Shown: positions 24,686 through 34,875, counted from the first letter of the stretch. The stretch is DNA of 64,000 nucleotides from Flavobacteriaceae bacterium (GCA_027082925.1 JALWTD010000019.1:1-64000); one strand, 5' to 3'. The notes: generated from the letters alone by a model not told the origin. Numbers and translations are program-made.

Positions 24686-25612
24686 ATGCAACAAAAAAAA
24701 AACAAAAACTACATCGTTATTTTACTTAAAGGAATGGCAATGGGTGCTGCCGATGTTGTTCCGGGAGTTTCAGGAGGAACTATAGCATTTATTTCAGGGA
24801 TATACGAAGAATTATTAGAATCTATTAGTGCCATAAATTTTAAAACGCTAGGTGTTTTAAAAAGAGAAGGTTTTAAAGCAGCGTGGAAATTAATTAATGG
24901 AAACTTTTTAGTTTCGCTGTTATTGGGTATACTTATAAGTGTAGTGTCGTTGGCAAAATTAATATCTTGGCTATTAGAGCATAAACCAATTTTGTTGTGG
25001 TCTTTCTTTTTTGGATTGGTTTTAGCAAGTATTTTATACGTAGCAAGACAAATAACTGCTTGGAAAATAGGAAGTGTACTTACGTTGTTGTTAGGTGCTT
25101 TATTTGCGTACTACATTACAACATTACAGCCTATGGTTTCAGAAAATTCGTCGCCACTTTTTTTGTTTTTAGCAGGAGCATTGGCTATTTGCGCTATGAT
25201 TTTACCAGGTATATCTGGAGCTTTTATATTGGTTTTGTTAGGCGCGTACAAACCGGTTTTAGATGCAGTACACAATAGAGACTTTAAAACAATTATCATT
25301 TTGGCTGCAGGAGCAATTGTAGGGTTATTAACTTTTTCAAAGCTATTAAAATGGCTGTTTTCAAACTATAAAAATTACACATTGGCTGTCTTAACAGGCT
25401 TTATTTTAGGATCATTAAATAAAATATGGCCATGGAAAGAAACATTAACATGGCGAGTAAATTCACACGGTGTAAAAGTGCCATTTAACCAGCAGAGTAT
25501 TTCTCCGTTTTCTTACAAAGAAGATCCGCAAATAATGTATGCAATGTTATTGGCAATTTTGGGATTTGGACTCATCTTGCTTTTAGAACGTTTGGCAACA
25601 AAAGCAAATTAA
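24686..25612 (+). CDS. DUF368 family membrane protein, copy 1
   Basis: 308 residues with about 8 membrane segments. The N-terminal motif KGMAMGAADVVPGVSGGTIAFISGIYEELL and the internal copy ALAICAMILPGISGAFILVLLGAYKPVL are the DUF368 signature repeat. Some DUF368 proteins (PopT) act as undecaprenyl-phosphate translocases that recycle the lipid carrier for cell-wall synthesis; the assignment here is by family only. It is followed 9 bases later by a paralogue. Confidence 0.92.
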   Translation: MQQKKNKNYIVILLKGMAMGAADVVPGVSGGTIAFISGIYEELLESISAINFKTLGVLKREGFKAAWKLINGNFLVSLLLGILISVVSLAKLISWLLEHKPILLWSFFFGLVLASILYVARQITAWKIGSVLTLLLGALFAYYITTLQPMVSENSSPLFLFLAGALAICAMILPGISGAFILVLLGAYKPVLDAVHNRDFKTIIILAAGAIVGLLTFSKLLKWLFSNYKNYTLAVLTGFILGSLNKIWPWKETLTWRVNSHGVKVPFNQQSISPFSYKEDPQIMYAMLLAILGFGLILLLERLATKAN

Positions 25613-25621
25613 TTTTATTTA

Positions 25622-26638
25622 ATGGCAAAAAAAGAACGTACCATAATAGATAATTTTTTCCTTTTTTTAAAAGGACTGTCAATGGGTGCAGCAAATAAAG
25701 TACCCGGAGTTTCTGGAGGTACAGTATCGTTTGTTTTTGGTTTTTATGAAGAAATGATATATTCTTTCAGAAAAATAAATTACAAGGCTTTTCTACTCCT
25801 TATAAACGGGCGATTTAAAAGTTTTTATAATTATGTGAATGGCGATTTTTTACTCCTTATTTTTGGAGGAAGTTTATTTAGTTACTTTAGTGTTTCCTTG
25901 GTGCTAGACTATTTATTAGATAAGTACGAATTGTTTGTTTGGTCTTTTTTCTTCGGATTAATTTTAGGCTCAATTTACCATATCTCAAAAGATTTTAATG
26001 ATTGGCGAACACGAAACATAGTTTCTATGTGTATTGGAATTACACTCGGCGTTGCAATTAGCTTTATGAATCCGGCAACAGAAAACGATAACTTATGGTT
26101 TGTTTTTTTATGTGGAATTATAGGTGTTTCCGGAATGACACTTCCGGGATTATCAGGCTCTTTTATTCTAATACTTATGGGAAACTACGTATTGCTATTG
26201 GTAGATTCTGTTACCGTTTTATACAAAACAATCATAGATGTTTTTACGGGAGATTTTAGCTTTATGGATGATGCTGAAACCGTACGCTATTTAAAAATAA
26301 TAGCAACTTTTACCGGAGGATCGGCATTTGGATTGGTATTTACATCTCACATTTTAGGATATGTACTTAAGCATTGGCATCAAATAGTAACAGCTGCCAT
26401 AATAGGATTTATTACAGGATCTTTAGGAATTGTTTGGCCTTGGAAAACGGCCGTTTATAAAACCTTGAATGGTGTTGTTTTAATCGATGCAAAAGGAAAT
26501 GAAGTAGTTGAAAACTACACACGATATTTCCCTGATTTCTCTCAAACACAAACTTGGACAGCTGTATTTTTTATATTGGTAGGCATAGGTGTTATTTTAC
26601 TTATTGATAAATTTGGAAAACAAAAACAAAATGGATAG
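25622..26638 (+). CDS. DUF368 family membrane protein, copy 2
   Basis: 338 residues; the two family motifs are KGLSMGAANKVPGVSGGTVSFVFGFYEEMI and GIIGVSGMTLPGLSGSFILILMGNYVLLL. Compared with copy 1 the first motif has Asn-Lys in place of Asp-Val and an extra loop near residues 195-215 (DVFTGDFSFMDDAETV). It is an in-line duplicate with clear divergence. The stop overlaps the aroE start by 8 bases. Confidence 0.92.
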   Translation: MAKKERTIIDNFFLFLKGLSMGAANKVPGVSGGTVSFVFGFYEEMIYSFRKINYKAFLLLINGRFKSFYNYVNGDFLLLIFGGSLFSYFSVSLVLDYLLDKYELFVWSFFFGLILGSIYHISKDFNDWRTRNIVSMCIGITLGVAISFMNPATENDNLWFVFLCGIIGVSGMTLPGLSGSFILILMGNYVLLLVDSVTVLYKTIIDVFTGDFSFMDDAETVRYLKIIATFTGGSAFGLVFTSHILGYVLKHWHQIVTAAIIGFITGSLGIVWPWKTAVYKTLNGVVLIDAKGNEVVENYTRYFPDFSQTQTWTAVFFILVGIGVILLIDKFGKQKQNG

Positions 26639-27374
26639 ATATAAATTTGGCTTAGTAGGGAAAAATATTTCATATTCTTTTTCTCGAAAATATTTTACTG
26701 AGAAATTTAAAAAATTGGGATTAATGAATAATAAATATTACAATTTAGACATTCCTGAAATTGAAGAATTTCCATTCTTGTTATACCAAAGAAAAGATGA
26801 ATTTAGAGGGTTAAATGTAACCATACCTTATAAAGAATCAATTATTAAATATTTAGATGACATTGATTTAACAGCCAAAAGTATAGGAGCCGTTAACACA
26901 ATTAAAATTACAGAAGAGAACAAGCTTGTTGGATATAATACAGATGTATACGGTTTTCAAAAATCTATAGAGCCTTTACTACAGCCGCATCACAAAAAAG
27001 CATTAATATTGGGGACAGGCGGAGCCTCTAAAGCAGTAGCATTTGCTTTAAAAAACTTGAAAATATCCTATCAATTTGTTTCTAGAAATCTTTCTGAAAA
27101 TAATTTCTTGTACTCACAGTTAAATCAGGATATTATTCAAGAACATTTAGTTATAATTAATTGTACACCACTAGGAACACACCCTTCGGTAAACGAATTA
27201 CCAGCAATTCCATATCAATACCTCGGTAGTAAACACCTATTGTTCGATCTTATTTACAATCCTTCCAAGACAAAATTTTTACTCGAAGGAGAAAAGCAAC
27301 AAGCCATTATTAAAAATGGATTAGAAATGCTTGAATTACAAGCAGAAAAGTCTTGGGAAATATGGAATTCATAA
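26631..27374 (+). CDS. aroE: Shikimate dehydrogenase
   Basis: 247 residues from the ATG at 26631, which overlaps the end of the DUF368 gene. Shikimate-binding Ser14 and Ser16 (NISYSFS), catalytic Lys68 (TIPYKES) and Asp105 (NTDVYGF) match E. coli AroE. The NADP loop is LILGTGGASKAV (about 124-135) and the C-terminal GLEMLELQAEKSWEIW is typical. It reduces 3-dehydroshikimate. The protein is slightly short for the family (about 270). Confidence 0.95.
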   Translation: MDRYKFGLVGKNISYSFSRKYFTEKFKKLGLMNNKYYNLDIPEIEEFPFLLYQRKDEFRGLNVTIPYKESIIKYLDDIDLTAKSIGAVNTIKITEENKLVGYNTDVYGFQKSIEPLLQPHHKKALILGTGGASKAVAFALKNLKISYQFVSRNLSENNFLYSQLNQDIIQEHLVIINCTPLGTHPSVNELPAIPYQYLGSKHLLFDLIYNPSKTKFLLEGEKQQAIIKNGLEMLELQAEKSWEIWNS

Positions 27375-27498
27375 AAAGAATTGCTTAATTTTACGCAACT
27401 TTTAGAGTTATTTTACATCTTATAAGGAGATGGTTTTTTTAATAAAAAACTATTTTTTAATAATTTTATACAATTATACGAACCTTAAACATTTTTAT

Positions 27499-29394
27499 AT
27501 GTTAGACGAAACCAACAAATTACCAACTGAAGAGAATAGTACAACCCCTGAAAACGCTATTGAAAACCCAGAAACACCAGTAAATGCAGACCAAGAGCCA
27601 GAAACATCAACCAATGAGGCTGTAGATGCTATTGAAGACAAAATTGCAGAAAGCTCAGAAAATATAGAGCATGCTTCTGAAGAAATGTTAGACTACAACA
27701 GTTTTAGTCTAGAAGATTTAGTGGCAGAATTGAGCAAACTTGTTAAAGAAAAACCGGTGCAAAGTATTACCAACAACGTAAATAAAATAAAAAGTATTTT
27801 TAATGTAAAGTTTGGGGAACTTATAAAAGCAGAAAAGGAGAAGTTTTTAAAAGAAGGAGGAAATATTGTTGATTTTCACTTTAGCAATCCAATAAAATCT
27901 ACATATAATAGTATACTCTACGATTATAAAATAAAGAAGAATAAGTTTTATGCCGATCAAGAGAAGCAACTTCAAGATAATTTAAAAGAAAAACTTAATT
28001 TAATAGAAGAACTAAAACATTTGATTGATAATGCAGATGGCGCTTCTATGTATAAGATTTTTAAAGATATTCAAACCAGATGGAGAGAAGTTGGACCAAT
28101 TCCAAGAGCTAAATATAGCGATACATGGAGAACATATCATCACCATGTAGAACGTTTTTACGATTTGCTACACTTAAACAACGATTTAAGGGAGTTAGAT
28201 TTTAAACACAATTTAGAAGAAAAGCTAAAACTTGTAGCAAAAGCAGAAGAGTTGGCAGAACAGGATGATATTAATGTTGCTTTTAAAGAGTTGCAAGTAT
28301 TGCACAAACTGTGGAAAGAAGAAGTTGGTCCAATAGCTAGAGATAAGCGAGAAGAGGTTTGGGAACGGTTTAGCGCAGCTACAAAAAAAGTACACGATAA
28401 ACGTCATGAGTATTTTAAAGGTTTAAAATCAAAATTTGAAGAAAATGTAGAAAAAAAATTAGCGGTTATTTCAAAAATTGATTCATACGATACTTCTGCA
28501 AATAAAACAAGATCTGATTGGCAAAAAAGTATTAAAGAAATTGAAGAATTACGCAATACATTTTTTGCTATAGGGCAAGTTCCAAGAGCTAAAAGCGATC
28601 AAATTTGGAAAAAGTTTAAAGAAGCTAACAGAAAGTTTAATAGCGAGAAAAATAAGTTTTTCAAAGAAATTAAAAAGGAACATTTAGAAAATCTAAACAA
28701 GAAAAAATTACTTATAGAACAAGCTGTGGCACTAAAAGATAGTGAAGACTGGGATACGGCCACAGATATTATGAAAAAAATTCAAGCCGATTGGAAGAAA
28801 ATTGGACATGTTCCTAGAAAATATTCAGACAAACTTTGGAAAGAATTTAAAGATGCTTGTAACCATTATTTTGATAGATTACATGCCAAACAAGACGAGG
28901 GTAATAAAGAACAAATAGAAATTCTTAATAAAAAGAAAGATTTTATTGCCGAAATTAAAAAAGCACTTGAGGCTAAAGAAAAAATAACAATAGATACACT
29001 TAAGGAATATGTTGATAAATGGCAGGAAATGGGACAAGTGTCATTTGATATGCGACATATTGAAGCAAAGTTTAATAAACTGTTAGAAAAAATAGGAGAG
29101 GAGAATAAAATAGATAAGGTTGAAGTTGAAATGGTTAAGTTTGGAAACCTTATAAATGGTTATCTTGAACAAAAGAATTATAGAAAACTAGATTCGGAGC
29201 AGTTGTTTATTAGAAAGAAAATAGATGAGACTGTTCGAGAAATTCAACAATTAGAAAATAACATCAGTTTTATTTCAAATGTTTCAGAAGAAAATCCTCT
29301 AGTTAAAAATGTTCGAAATAGCATTGATGAGTTTAAATATAAGCTTGCTATTTGGAAAGCAAAATTAGATTATATAAAACAGTTAGATTATTAA
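27499..29394 (+). CDS. DUF349 repeat protein
   Basis: 631 residues from the ATG at 27499; the 23 residues before it in frame are hydrophobic and unlike homologues. An acidic, disordered N-terminal region (1-70) precedes at least five DUF349 repeats of about 70 residues, each with the core W..IG.VPR.....W..F (for example WREVGPIPRAKYSDTWRTY and WKKIGHVPRKYSDKLWKEF). The protein is mostly helical coiled coil. Function unknown. It ends in a strong terminator. Confidence 0.9.
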   Translation: MLDETNKLPTEENSTTPENAIENPETPVNADQEPETSTNEAVDAIEDKIAESSENIEHASEEMLDYNSFSLEDLVAELSKLVKEKPVQSITNNVNKIKSIFNVKFGELIKAEKEKFLKEGGNIVDFHFSNPIKSTYNSILYDYKIKKNKFYADQEKQLQDNLKEKLNLIEELKHLIDNADGASMYKIFKDIQTRWREVGPIPRAKYSDTWRTYHHHVERFYDLLHLNNDLRELDFKHNLEEKLKLVAKAEELAEQDDINVAFKELQVLHKLWKEEVGPIARDKREEVWERFSAATKKVHDKRHEYFKGLKSKFEENVEKKLAVISKIDSYDTSANKTRSDWQKSIKEIEELRNTFFAIGQVPRAKSDQIWKKFKEANRKFNSEKNKFFKEIKKEHLENLNKKKLLIEQAVALKDSEDWDTATDIMKKIQADWKKIGHVPRKYSDKLWKEFKDACNHYFDRLHAKQDEGNKEQIEILNKKKDFIAEIKKALEAKEKITIDTLKEYVDKWQEMGQVSFDMRHIEAKFNKLLEKIGEENKIDKVEVEMVKFGNLINGYLEQKNYRKLDSEQLFIRKKIDETVREIQQLENNISFISNVSEENPLVKNVRNSIDEFKYKLAIWKAKLDYIKQLDY

Positions 29395-29423
29395 AAAAAA
29401 GCCTGCAAACGCAGGCTTTTTTT
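29393..29423. terminator. Bidirectional terminator
   Basis: GCCTGC (29401-29406), loop AAAC, GCAGGC (29411-29416), with A-run and T-run on either side, between convergent DUF349 and YceI genes. Confidence 0.9.
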
Positions 29424-30042
29424 ATTTTATATGGGTAACAACCCTAATAGCAACATCGTTCCAAGTTTTAGTGACACCATCTTTACCTGTATGTAAATCT
29501 TTACAAGCATTGTTTAATGATGTTAAAGCTTCTTGGGCGTTCCAATTATTTAAATCCATTGTAGCTAAAATAGTGATAACACCCTTTCCTGAAACATTGT
29601 AAATAAAAGGGAGCTCTTTGTTAAGGCCATTCATTGTTAACGCAACTACACCGTTAGAATTATCTGTTATTTTAAGTTCTCCAGAAATAAGAGTTGTATT
29701 CTTCATAACGCCAAAAAAGAATTTTTTTAATTTACCATCTCTAATGGTATCCTTAGAAAAAATACTACTTACCGGAATCGTAAATTTTAATCCATTTAAT
29801 GCGGCTCTCATACTTAACGCATTTTCTACATTTTCAAGAGTTACTTCTGTAAACTTTCCTTTAACCGGAACTTTATCAGATGTTTTATAAGCAGTCCAAT
29901 AAACAGATGTTTTGTTAACGTCTAAGGTATATGTTTTTTGAATATTTTCCTTAGCGTCGTTTTTTTTGTCTTTAGCGGTTTCTTTACAAGAGTAAAGTAG
30001 GCTTGTACCAATAAGTAACCCTAATAGAATTAATTTTTTCAT
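29422..30042 (-). CDS. YceI family lipoprotein
   Basis: 206 residues; signal MKKLILLGLLIGTSLLYSC with lipidated Cys19. The remainder is the YceI lipocalin-like barrel: YTLDVNKTSVYWTAYKTSDKVPVKGKF and the C-terminal DLNNWNAQEALTSLNNAC. Family members bind isoprenoid-like molecules in the periplasm. It is the last gene of the rsfS-ftsH operon, 13 bases after the acyl-CoA-binding protein gene. Confidence 0.88.
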   Translation of the reverse strand: MKKLILLGLLIGTSLLYSCKETAKDKKNDAKENIQKTYTLDVNKTSVYWTAYKTSDKVPVKGKFTEVTLENVENALSMRAALNGLKFTIPVSSIFSKDTIRDGKLKKFFFGVMKNTTLISGELKITDNSNGVVALTMNGLNKELPFIYNVSGKGVITILATMDLNNWNAQEALTSLNNACKDLHTGKDGVTKTWNDVAIRVVTHIK

Positions 30043-30055
30043 GATAATTGTAGTT

Positions 30056-30319
30056 TTATTTTAAATATTTATTTACAAGGTTAATATATTCTTGTTTGGC
30101 TTCGTCTTCGGTTAAATTACTTAATTGAAACCAAGCGTGTAATTTAAATGCATTTCTCAGTTTTACAGTACCAGAGGGTTGTTCGTAATTATTTCCTTTG
30201 GTAGCTTGTTTGTAGTGAGCGTAAAACTGGAGCATAATATCTGGCGGTAACTTTTTGGTTGTGTTACAAGCCAATTCATAGGCTTCATTAAATGCTTCAT
30301 CTAAATTATTATTCGTCAT
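30056..30319 (-). CDS. Acyl-CoA-binding protein
   Basis: 87 residues from the ATG at 30319; an upstream ATG at 30355 would overlap the psd end. The four-helix ACBP signature is clear: LPPDIMLQFYAHYKQATKGN with the Tyr-Lys that contact CoA, then KLRNAFKLHAWFQLSNLTEDEAKQEYINLV. It binds long-chain acyl-CoA. Its place beside cdsA and psd fits a role in phospholipid metabolism. Confidence 0.9.
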   Translation of the reverse strand: MTNNNLDEAFNEAYELACNTTKKLPPDIMLQFYAHYKQATKGNNYEQPSGTVKLRNAFKLHAWFQLSNLTEDEAKQEYINLVNKYLK

Positions 30320-30341
30320 AGAACTCAAAGTTATTAAAAAC

Positions 30342-30992
30342 TTAAATAGTTGCAATTATTTGTTCTCCTCCTTTTACTTTCTGATTTAATTTTACACTAA
30401 CAGAGGTGTTTAAAGGTAAAAATAAATCTACTCTAGAACCAAATTTAATAAAACCTGCATCGGTTCCTTGAATTACGTTCATTCCGGGTTTTGCGTAATT
30501 AATAATTCGTTTGGCCATTGCTCCTGCAATTTGCCGGTATAATATTTCGCCAAATGAATTATTTTCTACCACAATAGTAGTGCGTTCATTTTCTTCAGAT
30601 GCTTTTGGATGCCACGCTACTAAATATTTTCCAGGATGATATTTACTGTATTTAATTTTTCCACTCACAGGAAATCTAGTTACATGTACATTTATAGGAG
30701 ACATGAAAATAGATATTTGAAGTCGTTGATCTTTAAAATATTCTTTTTCAAAAACCTCTTCAATAACAACCACTTTACCATCAACAGGTGCAATTATAGC
30801 ATTATCTGTTAGGGGTGTTTTTCGTTTAGGGTTTCTAAAAAACTGTAGTATTATTAGGTATAAAGCTAATAAAATAATAGCAACTAGTTTATTTAACCAA
30901 GCTACTGAAATAAAATTTTCGATAGCTGAAATTCCTAGACTAAAAATAATAGTGGCAATTAAAATAATTTTAAAACCTTCTTTATGAAACAT
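30342..30992 (-). CDS. psd: Phosphatidylserine decarboxylase (short form)
   Basis: 216 residues. Two membrane segments (about 11-29 and 35-51) precede the catalytic domain. The Psd self-cleavage site is Gly185-Ser186 in IKFGSRVDLFL, where Ser becomes the pyruvoyl group. The active-site region MSPINVHVTRFPVSG (97-111) is conserved. It converts phosphatidylserine to phosphatidylethanolamine, just downstream of cdsA (2-base gap). Confidence 0.94.
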   Translation of the reverse strand: MFHKEGFKIILIATIIFSLGISAIENFISVAWLNKLVAIILLALYLIILQFFRNPKRKTPLTDNAIIAPVDGKVVVIEEVFEKEYFKDQRLQISIFMSPINVHVTRFPVSGKIKYSKYHPGKYLVAWHPKASEENERTTIVVENNSFGEILYRQIAGAMAKRIINYAKPGMNVIQGTDAGFIKFGSRVDLFLPLNTSVSVKLNQKVKGGEQIIATI

Positions 30993-30994
30993 AG

Positions 30995-31810
30995 TTATTG
31001 GACAAATTGTAAATAAATAAAAATAAATGGAGCGGCAAAGATAACACTATCAAACCTATCTAAAAAACCTCCATGTCCAGGAATAAAGTTACTGCTATCT
31101 TTAACACCTGCTTGTCTTTTAAACATAGACTCTATTAAATCTCCTAATACTCCAAAAACACTGACAATCGCAGCTATTACAATCCACTGAATGACAGAAA
31201 GTGTTGTAAATTTTTCGGCTAACAAAAAACTTGCTATAAAGGTAAATACCATGCCCCCAAAAAAACCTTCTATTGTTTTGTTGGGAGAAATGCGTTCAAA
31301 AAGTTTTCGTTTACCAATACTTTTACCAACTAAAAAGGCAAACGTATCATTGGTCCAAATTAGTATAAACACCCCTAAAATAGTTGTATTTACGTAATTA
31401 AATGAAGTATTTAAAAAGGGAATTTGCACCATTAATGTAAAGGGTACTACTATGTATATTATCGCTAAAAATATTTTACCTAAATGACTTATTATTTCTT
31501 CTTTCTTTGCAAATAATATAGAAGCAAATGAGGTAAAGATGGTTAAAAATAGTGCTAGACCAACGTATTTGTAAATAATTTTTGAAGGAACATCTTCAAT
31601 ATTTAAAATATTTCCAAAAATAAAAAACAGCGTACCTATTAGATAAGGAAATATACTTTTTAATTGAATCATTCTTTTAAACTCATAAAGACAGAACATC
31701 ATGAGCACAAAAAATAAACAAACAAAAGCTATTTTGCTGTATAGAATGGAAAAAACTAGAACACTAACAAATACAATACCTGATAATGAGCGTGTTAGAA
31801 ATTTAGTCAT
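30995..31810 (-). CDS. cdsA: Phosphatidate cytidylyltransferase
   Basis: 271 residues, about 7-8 membrane segments. The CDS signature SMFKRQAGVKDSSNFIPGHGGFLDRFDS (near 228-255) and SPNKTIEGFFGG are diagnostic. It makes CDP-diacylglycerol, the precursor of phosphatidylserine and thus of the Psd product. It is 3 bases from the LUD gene. Confidence 0.96.
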   Translation of the reverse strand: MTKFLTRSLSGIVFVSVLVFSILYSKIAFVCLFFVLMMFCLYEFKRMIQLKSIFPYLIGTLFFIFGNILNIEDVPSKIIYKYVGLALFLTIFTSFASILFAKKEEIISHLGKIFLAIIYIVVPFTLMVQIPFLNTSFNYVNTTILGVFILIWTNDTFAFLVGKSIGKRKLFERISPNKTIEGFFGGMVFTFIASFLLAEKFTTLSVIQWIVIAAIVSVFGVLGDLIESMFKRQAGVKDSSNFIPGHGGFLDRFDSVIFAAPFIFIYLQFVQ

Positions 31811-31813
31811 AAA

Positions 31814-32401
31814 TTATAGGTCTTCAAACAAAAGCAAATATAAGTTTTTTGAATTATTATTTCCGTAGGTCATAAAATCTAAATCTTTTTTACTGGGATC
31901 AAAGCTTTTTATTGCGCTAATATTGCTTGGTATATTTCCTTGATATTTTGTTTTTATTCCGGTTAAACTTTCGTCGTTGTTTTTAACAAGTTGGCTTGTG
32001 GTTGCGTATACAATAAAGTCATCGGAAAACTCAGATATTTTATAGTCTTTTAGCTGGTTTGAAGAGAATAAAATGCTTCCATTTTCAGCAATTAAATATT
32101 CACATCCTAAGAAAACAGGTAATGAGTTGTTAAATCCTTCTGTAGTTTTAATGTTTAAAGTTTTTACAAGTTTTAGCAAATCAATATCGTTGCAAACAAT
32201 GTGATCCCAATTATTTTCCTCAAAAATATTTGCTAAGTTAAGGACTACTTCATCTAAGGATGTACAGTAAAGAAATTTGCCGTTTTTTGCAATAAAATTT
32301 TGAACAAAAGTTTCATCAATAGGTAATTCTATAGTGTCTAAAGCAGTAGCTTTAGTTTCTTTAGACTTTGAAGATTGGAATAGTTTTTTAAAAAAACTCA
32401 T
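31814..32401 (-). CDS. LUD domain protein
   Basis: 195 residues. The middle region (LPVFLGCEYLIAENGSILFSSNQL, then FIVYATTSQLV) resembles the LUD fold (LutC/YkgG). No iron-sulfur motif and no lactate-utilisation partners are nearby. I recall it between ftsH and cdsA in other Bacteroidota, so its role is more likely linked to this locus than to lactate. The start follows ftsH by 42 bases. Confidence 0.75.
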   Translation of the reverse strand: MSFFKKLFQSSKSKETKATALDTIELPIDETFVQNFIAKNGKFLYCTSLDEVVLNLANIFEENNWDHIVCNDIDLLKLVKTLNIKTTEGFNNSLPVFLGCEYLIAENGSILFSSNQLKDYKISEFSDDFIVYATTSQLVKNNDESLTGIKTKYQGNIPSNISAIKSFDPSKKDLDFMTYGNNNSKNLYLLLFEDL

Positions 32402-32443
32402 AGCTTAAACTATACGATTCTAAATCAGGAAAAAGGTACGAAA

Positions 32444-34411
32444 TTATTCTGGTTTTTCGGTTGATTTTTCTTCAGCGCTTTCAGTATCTAACTTTTGTTC
32501 ATTTTTTTCAAAAGGTCTCTGCCCAAAAATAACTTCTAAGTCTTTTTTGAAAATGACTTCTTTTTCAAGTAAAAGTTCACCTAATGTAATTAGTTTGTCT
32601 TTATTTTCTTTTAAAATTTCAATTGCTCGTTGATACTGTTTTTCAATAATGTCTGAAATTTCTTTGTCTATAATTTGAGCAGTTTCTTCGCTATAAGGCT
32701 TTGTAAAACTATAATCGGCTTGTCCAGACGAATCGTAATAGGTTATATTTCCAAGTTTTTCGTTTAGTCCGTAGATAGTTACCATTGCTTTTGCTTGTCG
32801 AGTAACTTTTTCCAAGTCGTTTAGCGCACCTGTAGAAATTTTGTTAAACATTACCTTTTCAGCAGCTCTACCGGCAAGTGTAGCACACATTTCATCTAAC
32901 ATTTGCTCTGCTTGTACAATTTGGCGTTCTTCAGGCAAGTACCAAGCAGCTCCTAACGATTGTCCTCTAGGAACAATGGTTACTTTTACAAGTGGTGCAG
33001 CATGTTCTAGCATCCAACTTACAGTAGCATGCCCAGCTTCATGGAATGCAATTGTTTTTTTCTCTTTAGGAGTAATAATTTTATTTTTCTTCTCAAGGCC
33101 TCCAACAATTCTATCAACAGCGTCTAAAAAGTCTTGATGATGTACCGATTTTTTATCGTTTCTGGCTGCAATTAAGGCTGCTTCGTTACACAGGTTTGCA
33201 ATATCGGCCCCTGAAAATCCAGGAGTTTGTTGCGATAAAAATTCAATATCAACATCTTTATTTAGTTTTAAAGGCTTGATATGCACTTTAAAAATTTCTT
33301 CTCTTTCTTTTAAATCGGGTAAATCTACATAAATTTGCCGGTCAAATCTTCCGGCTCTCATAAGTGCTTTGTCTAGCACATCGGCGCGGTTTGTTGCAGC
33401 AATTACAATTACGTTTGTATCGGTTCCAAAACCATCCATTTCAGTAAGCAACTGGTTCAAAGTATTTTCGCGTTCGTCGTTACTTCCAGTCATATTATTT
33501 TTTCCTCGAGCTCTACCAATAGCATCAATTTCATCAATAAAAATAATTGAAGGAGCTTTTTGTTGTGCTTGCTTAAATAAATCACGCACTCTTGATGCTC
33601 CAACACCTACAAACATTTCTACAAAATCTGATCCTGAAAGTGAGAAAAATGGTACGCCAGCTTCACCGGCTACGGCTTTTGCTAATAATGTTTTTCCGGT
33701 TCCCGGAGGGCCAACTAGCAATGCTCCTTTTGGAATTTTACCACCAAGCGAAGTATATTTATCTGGTTTTTTTAAGAAATCTACAATCTCTTGTACTTCC
33801 TCTTTAGCGCCTTCTAATCCGGCTACATCTTTAAATGATGTTTTAACTTTTTGATCTTGGTCAAACAATTTAGCTTTAGATTTACCAATGCTAAAAATTT
33901 GTCCGCCTCCACCACCTCCGGCACCAGACATTCTTCTCATAAAATAAACCCAAAGACCTATCAAAAATATAAAAGGAAGGTAAACAAAGACTTGTTCTAA
34001 AAAGTTTGTTTTTTCAACATTAACGCTATCAAAATCTAGCTTGTAAAGTTCTTTATCTTTTTTTAGTTCGTTTTCGAAATTTTGCAAATCACCAAAATCG
34101 TAATAATACATTGGCATATTGCTACTGTATAGCGAACTTTTATTTTTTTTGTGTTTCTCTTTTTCGAGTGCTTCTTTTTTTATGTAAATATTGGCAATAT
34201 CTCTATTGACAATAACAATTTTTTCAATGTCATTTTCTTGAAGAATTGTTTTAAACTCATTTAAACTTAAATTTCTAGAAGATAAGTTGCTACTGTTAAA
34301 AAACTGATATCCAATAAATAACAAAATAAAAGCTCCGTAAATCCAATAAAAATTAAATTTAGGCGGCTTTATATTTTTGTTTCCGGGTGTATTTTTTTTG
34401 TCTTGATTCAT
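32444..34411 (-). CDS. ftsH: ATP-dependent zinc metalloprotease FtsH
   Basis: 655 residues. Membrane segments at about 22-38 and 141-158 flank a periplasmic domain, then a Gly-rich linker. Walker A GPPGTGKT is at 234-241, Walker [12 protein letters not shown] follows, the SRH is [18 protein letters not shown], and the zinc site HEAGH lies near 455-460. It degrades membrane and regulatory proteins. The C-terminal tail is acidic ([16 protein letters not shown]). Confidence 0.98.
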   Translation of the reverse strand: MNQDKKNTPGNKNIKPPKFNFYWIYGAFILLFIGYQFFNSSNLSSRNLSLNEFKTILQENDIEKIVIVNRDIANIYIKKEALEKEKHKKNKSSLYSSNMPMYYYDFGDLQNFENELKKDKELYKLDFDSVNVEKTNFLEQVFVYLPFIFLIGLWVYFMRRMSGAGGGGGGQIFSIGKSKAKLFDQDQKVKTSFKDVAGLEGAKEEVQEIVDFLKKPDKYTSLGGKIPKGALLVGPPGTGKTLLAKAVAGEAGVPFFSLSGSDFVEMFVGVGASRVRDLFKQAQQKAPSIIFIDEIDAIGRARGKNNMTGSNDERENTLNQLLTEMDGFGTDTNVIVIAATNRADVLDKALMRAGRFDRQIYVDLPDLKEREEIFKVHIKPLKLNKDVDIEFLSQQTPGFSGADIANLCNEAALIAARNDKKSVHHQDFLDAVDRIVGGLEKKNKIITPKEKKTIAFHEAGHATVSWMLEHAAPLVKVTIVPRGQSLGAAWYLPEERQIVQAEQMLDEMCATLAGRAAEKVMFNKISTGALNDLEKVTRQAKAMVTIYGLNEKLGNITYYDSSGQADYSFTKPYSEETAQIIDKEISDIIEKQYQRAIEILKENKDKLITLGELLLEKEVIFKKDLEVIFGQRPFEKNEQKLDTESAEEKSTEKPE

Positions 34412-34447
34412 TTAGTTTTGATTTCAATAAGGTAAGAAAAAAGGCTA

Positions 34448-34819
34448 TTAGTTTGCTAGAGAAATTGTAGTTGTTTTAGCATCTCCCCAAAGACTTTCAA
34501 TATCGTAAAACTCTCTCACATGTTTTTGGAAAACATGTACCACTACATCTACATAGTCTATTAAAATCCATTCTGCATTATTTTCTCCTTCAACATGCCA
34601 AGGTTTTTCTTTGATAGATTTACCAACATGCTTTTGTATAATACCAGAAATGGCACTTACATGGGTATTCGAAGTTCCTGTACATATGATAAAATAATCA
34701 CAAACGGTATTTTCTATTTCTCGTAAATCTAAAATTTTAACATCTACTCCTTTAACCTCATCTATTGCTTTTAAAATAGTAGCTATTAAATCGTCTGTGT
34801 TTTTATTCCTTTTTGTCAT
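34448..34819 (-). CDS. rsfS: Ribosome silencing factor RsfS
   Basis: 123 residues. The family signature DYFIICTGTSNTHVSAISGII and EGENNAEWILIDYVDVVVHVFQKHVREFYDIESLWGDA identify RsfS, which binds ribosomal protein uL14 and blocks subunit joining in slow growth. It heads the rsfS-ftsH-LUD-cdsA-psd-acbp-yceI gene string, with a -7 box at 34840-34847. Confidence 0.95.
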   Translation of the reverse strand: MTKRNKNTDDLIATILKAIDEVKGVDVKILDLREIENTVCDYFIICTGTSNTHVSAISGIIQKHVGKSIKEKPWHVEGENNAEWILIDYVDVVVHVFQKHVREFYDIESLWGDAKTTTISLAN

Positions 34820-34839
34820 TAATTTTTTTTTAATTATTG

Positions 34840-34847
34840 CAAAGTTA
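34840..34847 (-). promoter_or_regulatory. -7 box (TAACTTTG) for rsfS operon
   Basis: Minus-strand TAACTTTG, 21 bases before the rsfS start. It faces the birA promoter, which carries the same box sequence on the other strand. Confidence 0.6.
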
Positions 34848-34867
34848 TTACTTTTTTAGAATTAATG

Positions 34868-34875
34868 TAACTTTG
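34868..34875 (+). promoter_or_regulatory. -7 box (TAACTTTG) for birA
   Basis: Plus-strand TAACTTTG, 20 bases before the birA ATG at 34896. Divergent -7 boxes are 20 bases apart, so the two promoters share their upstream DNA. Confidence 0.6.

Noticed and set aside
33369-33854. A 161-codon frame opposite ftsH
   Set aside because: It lies wholly antisense to highly conserved ftsH codons and its Ser/Pro-rich composition is a shadow of them.
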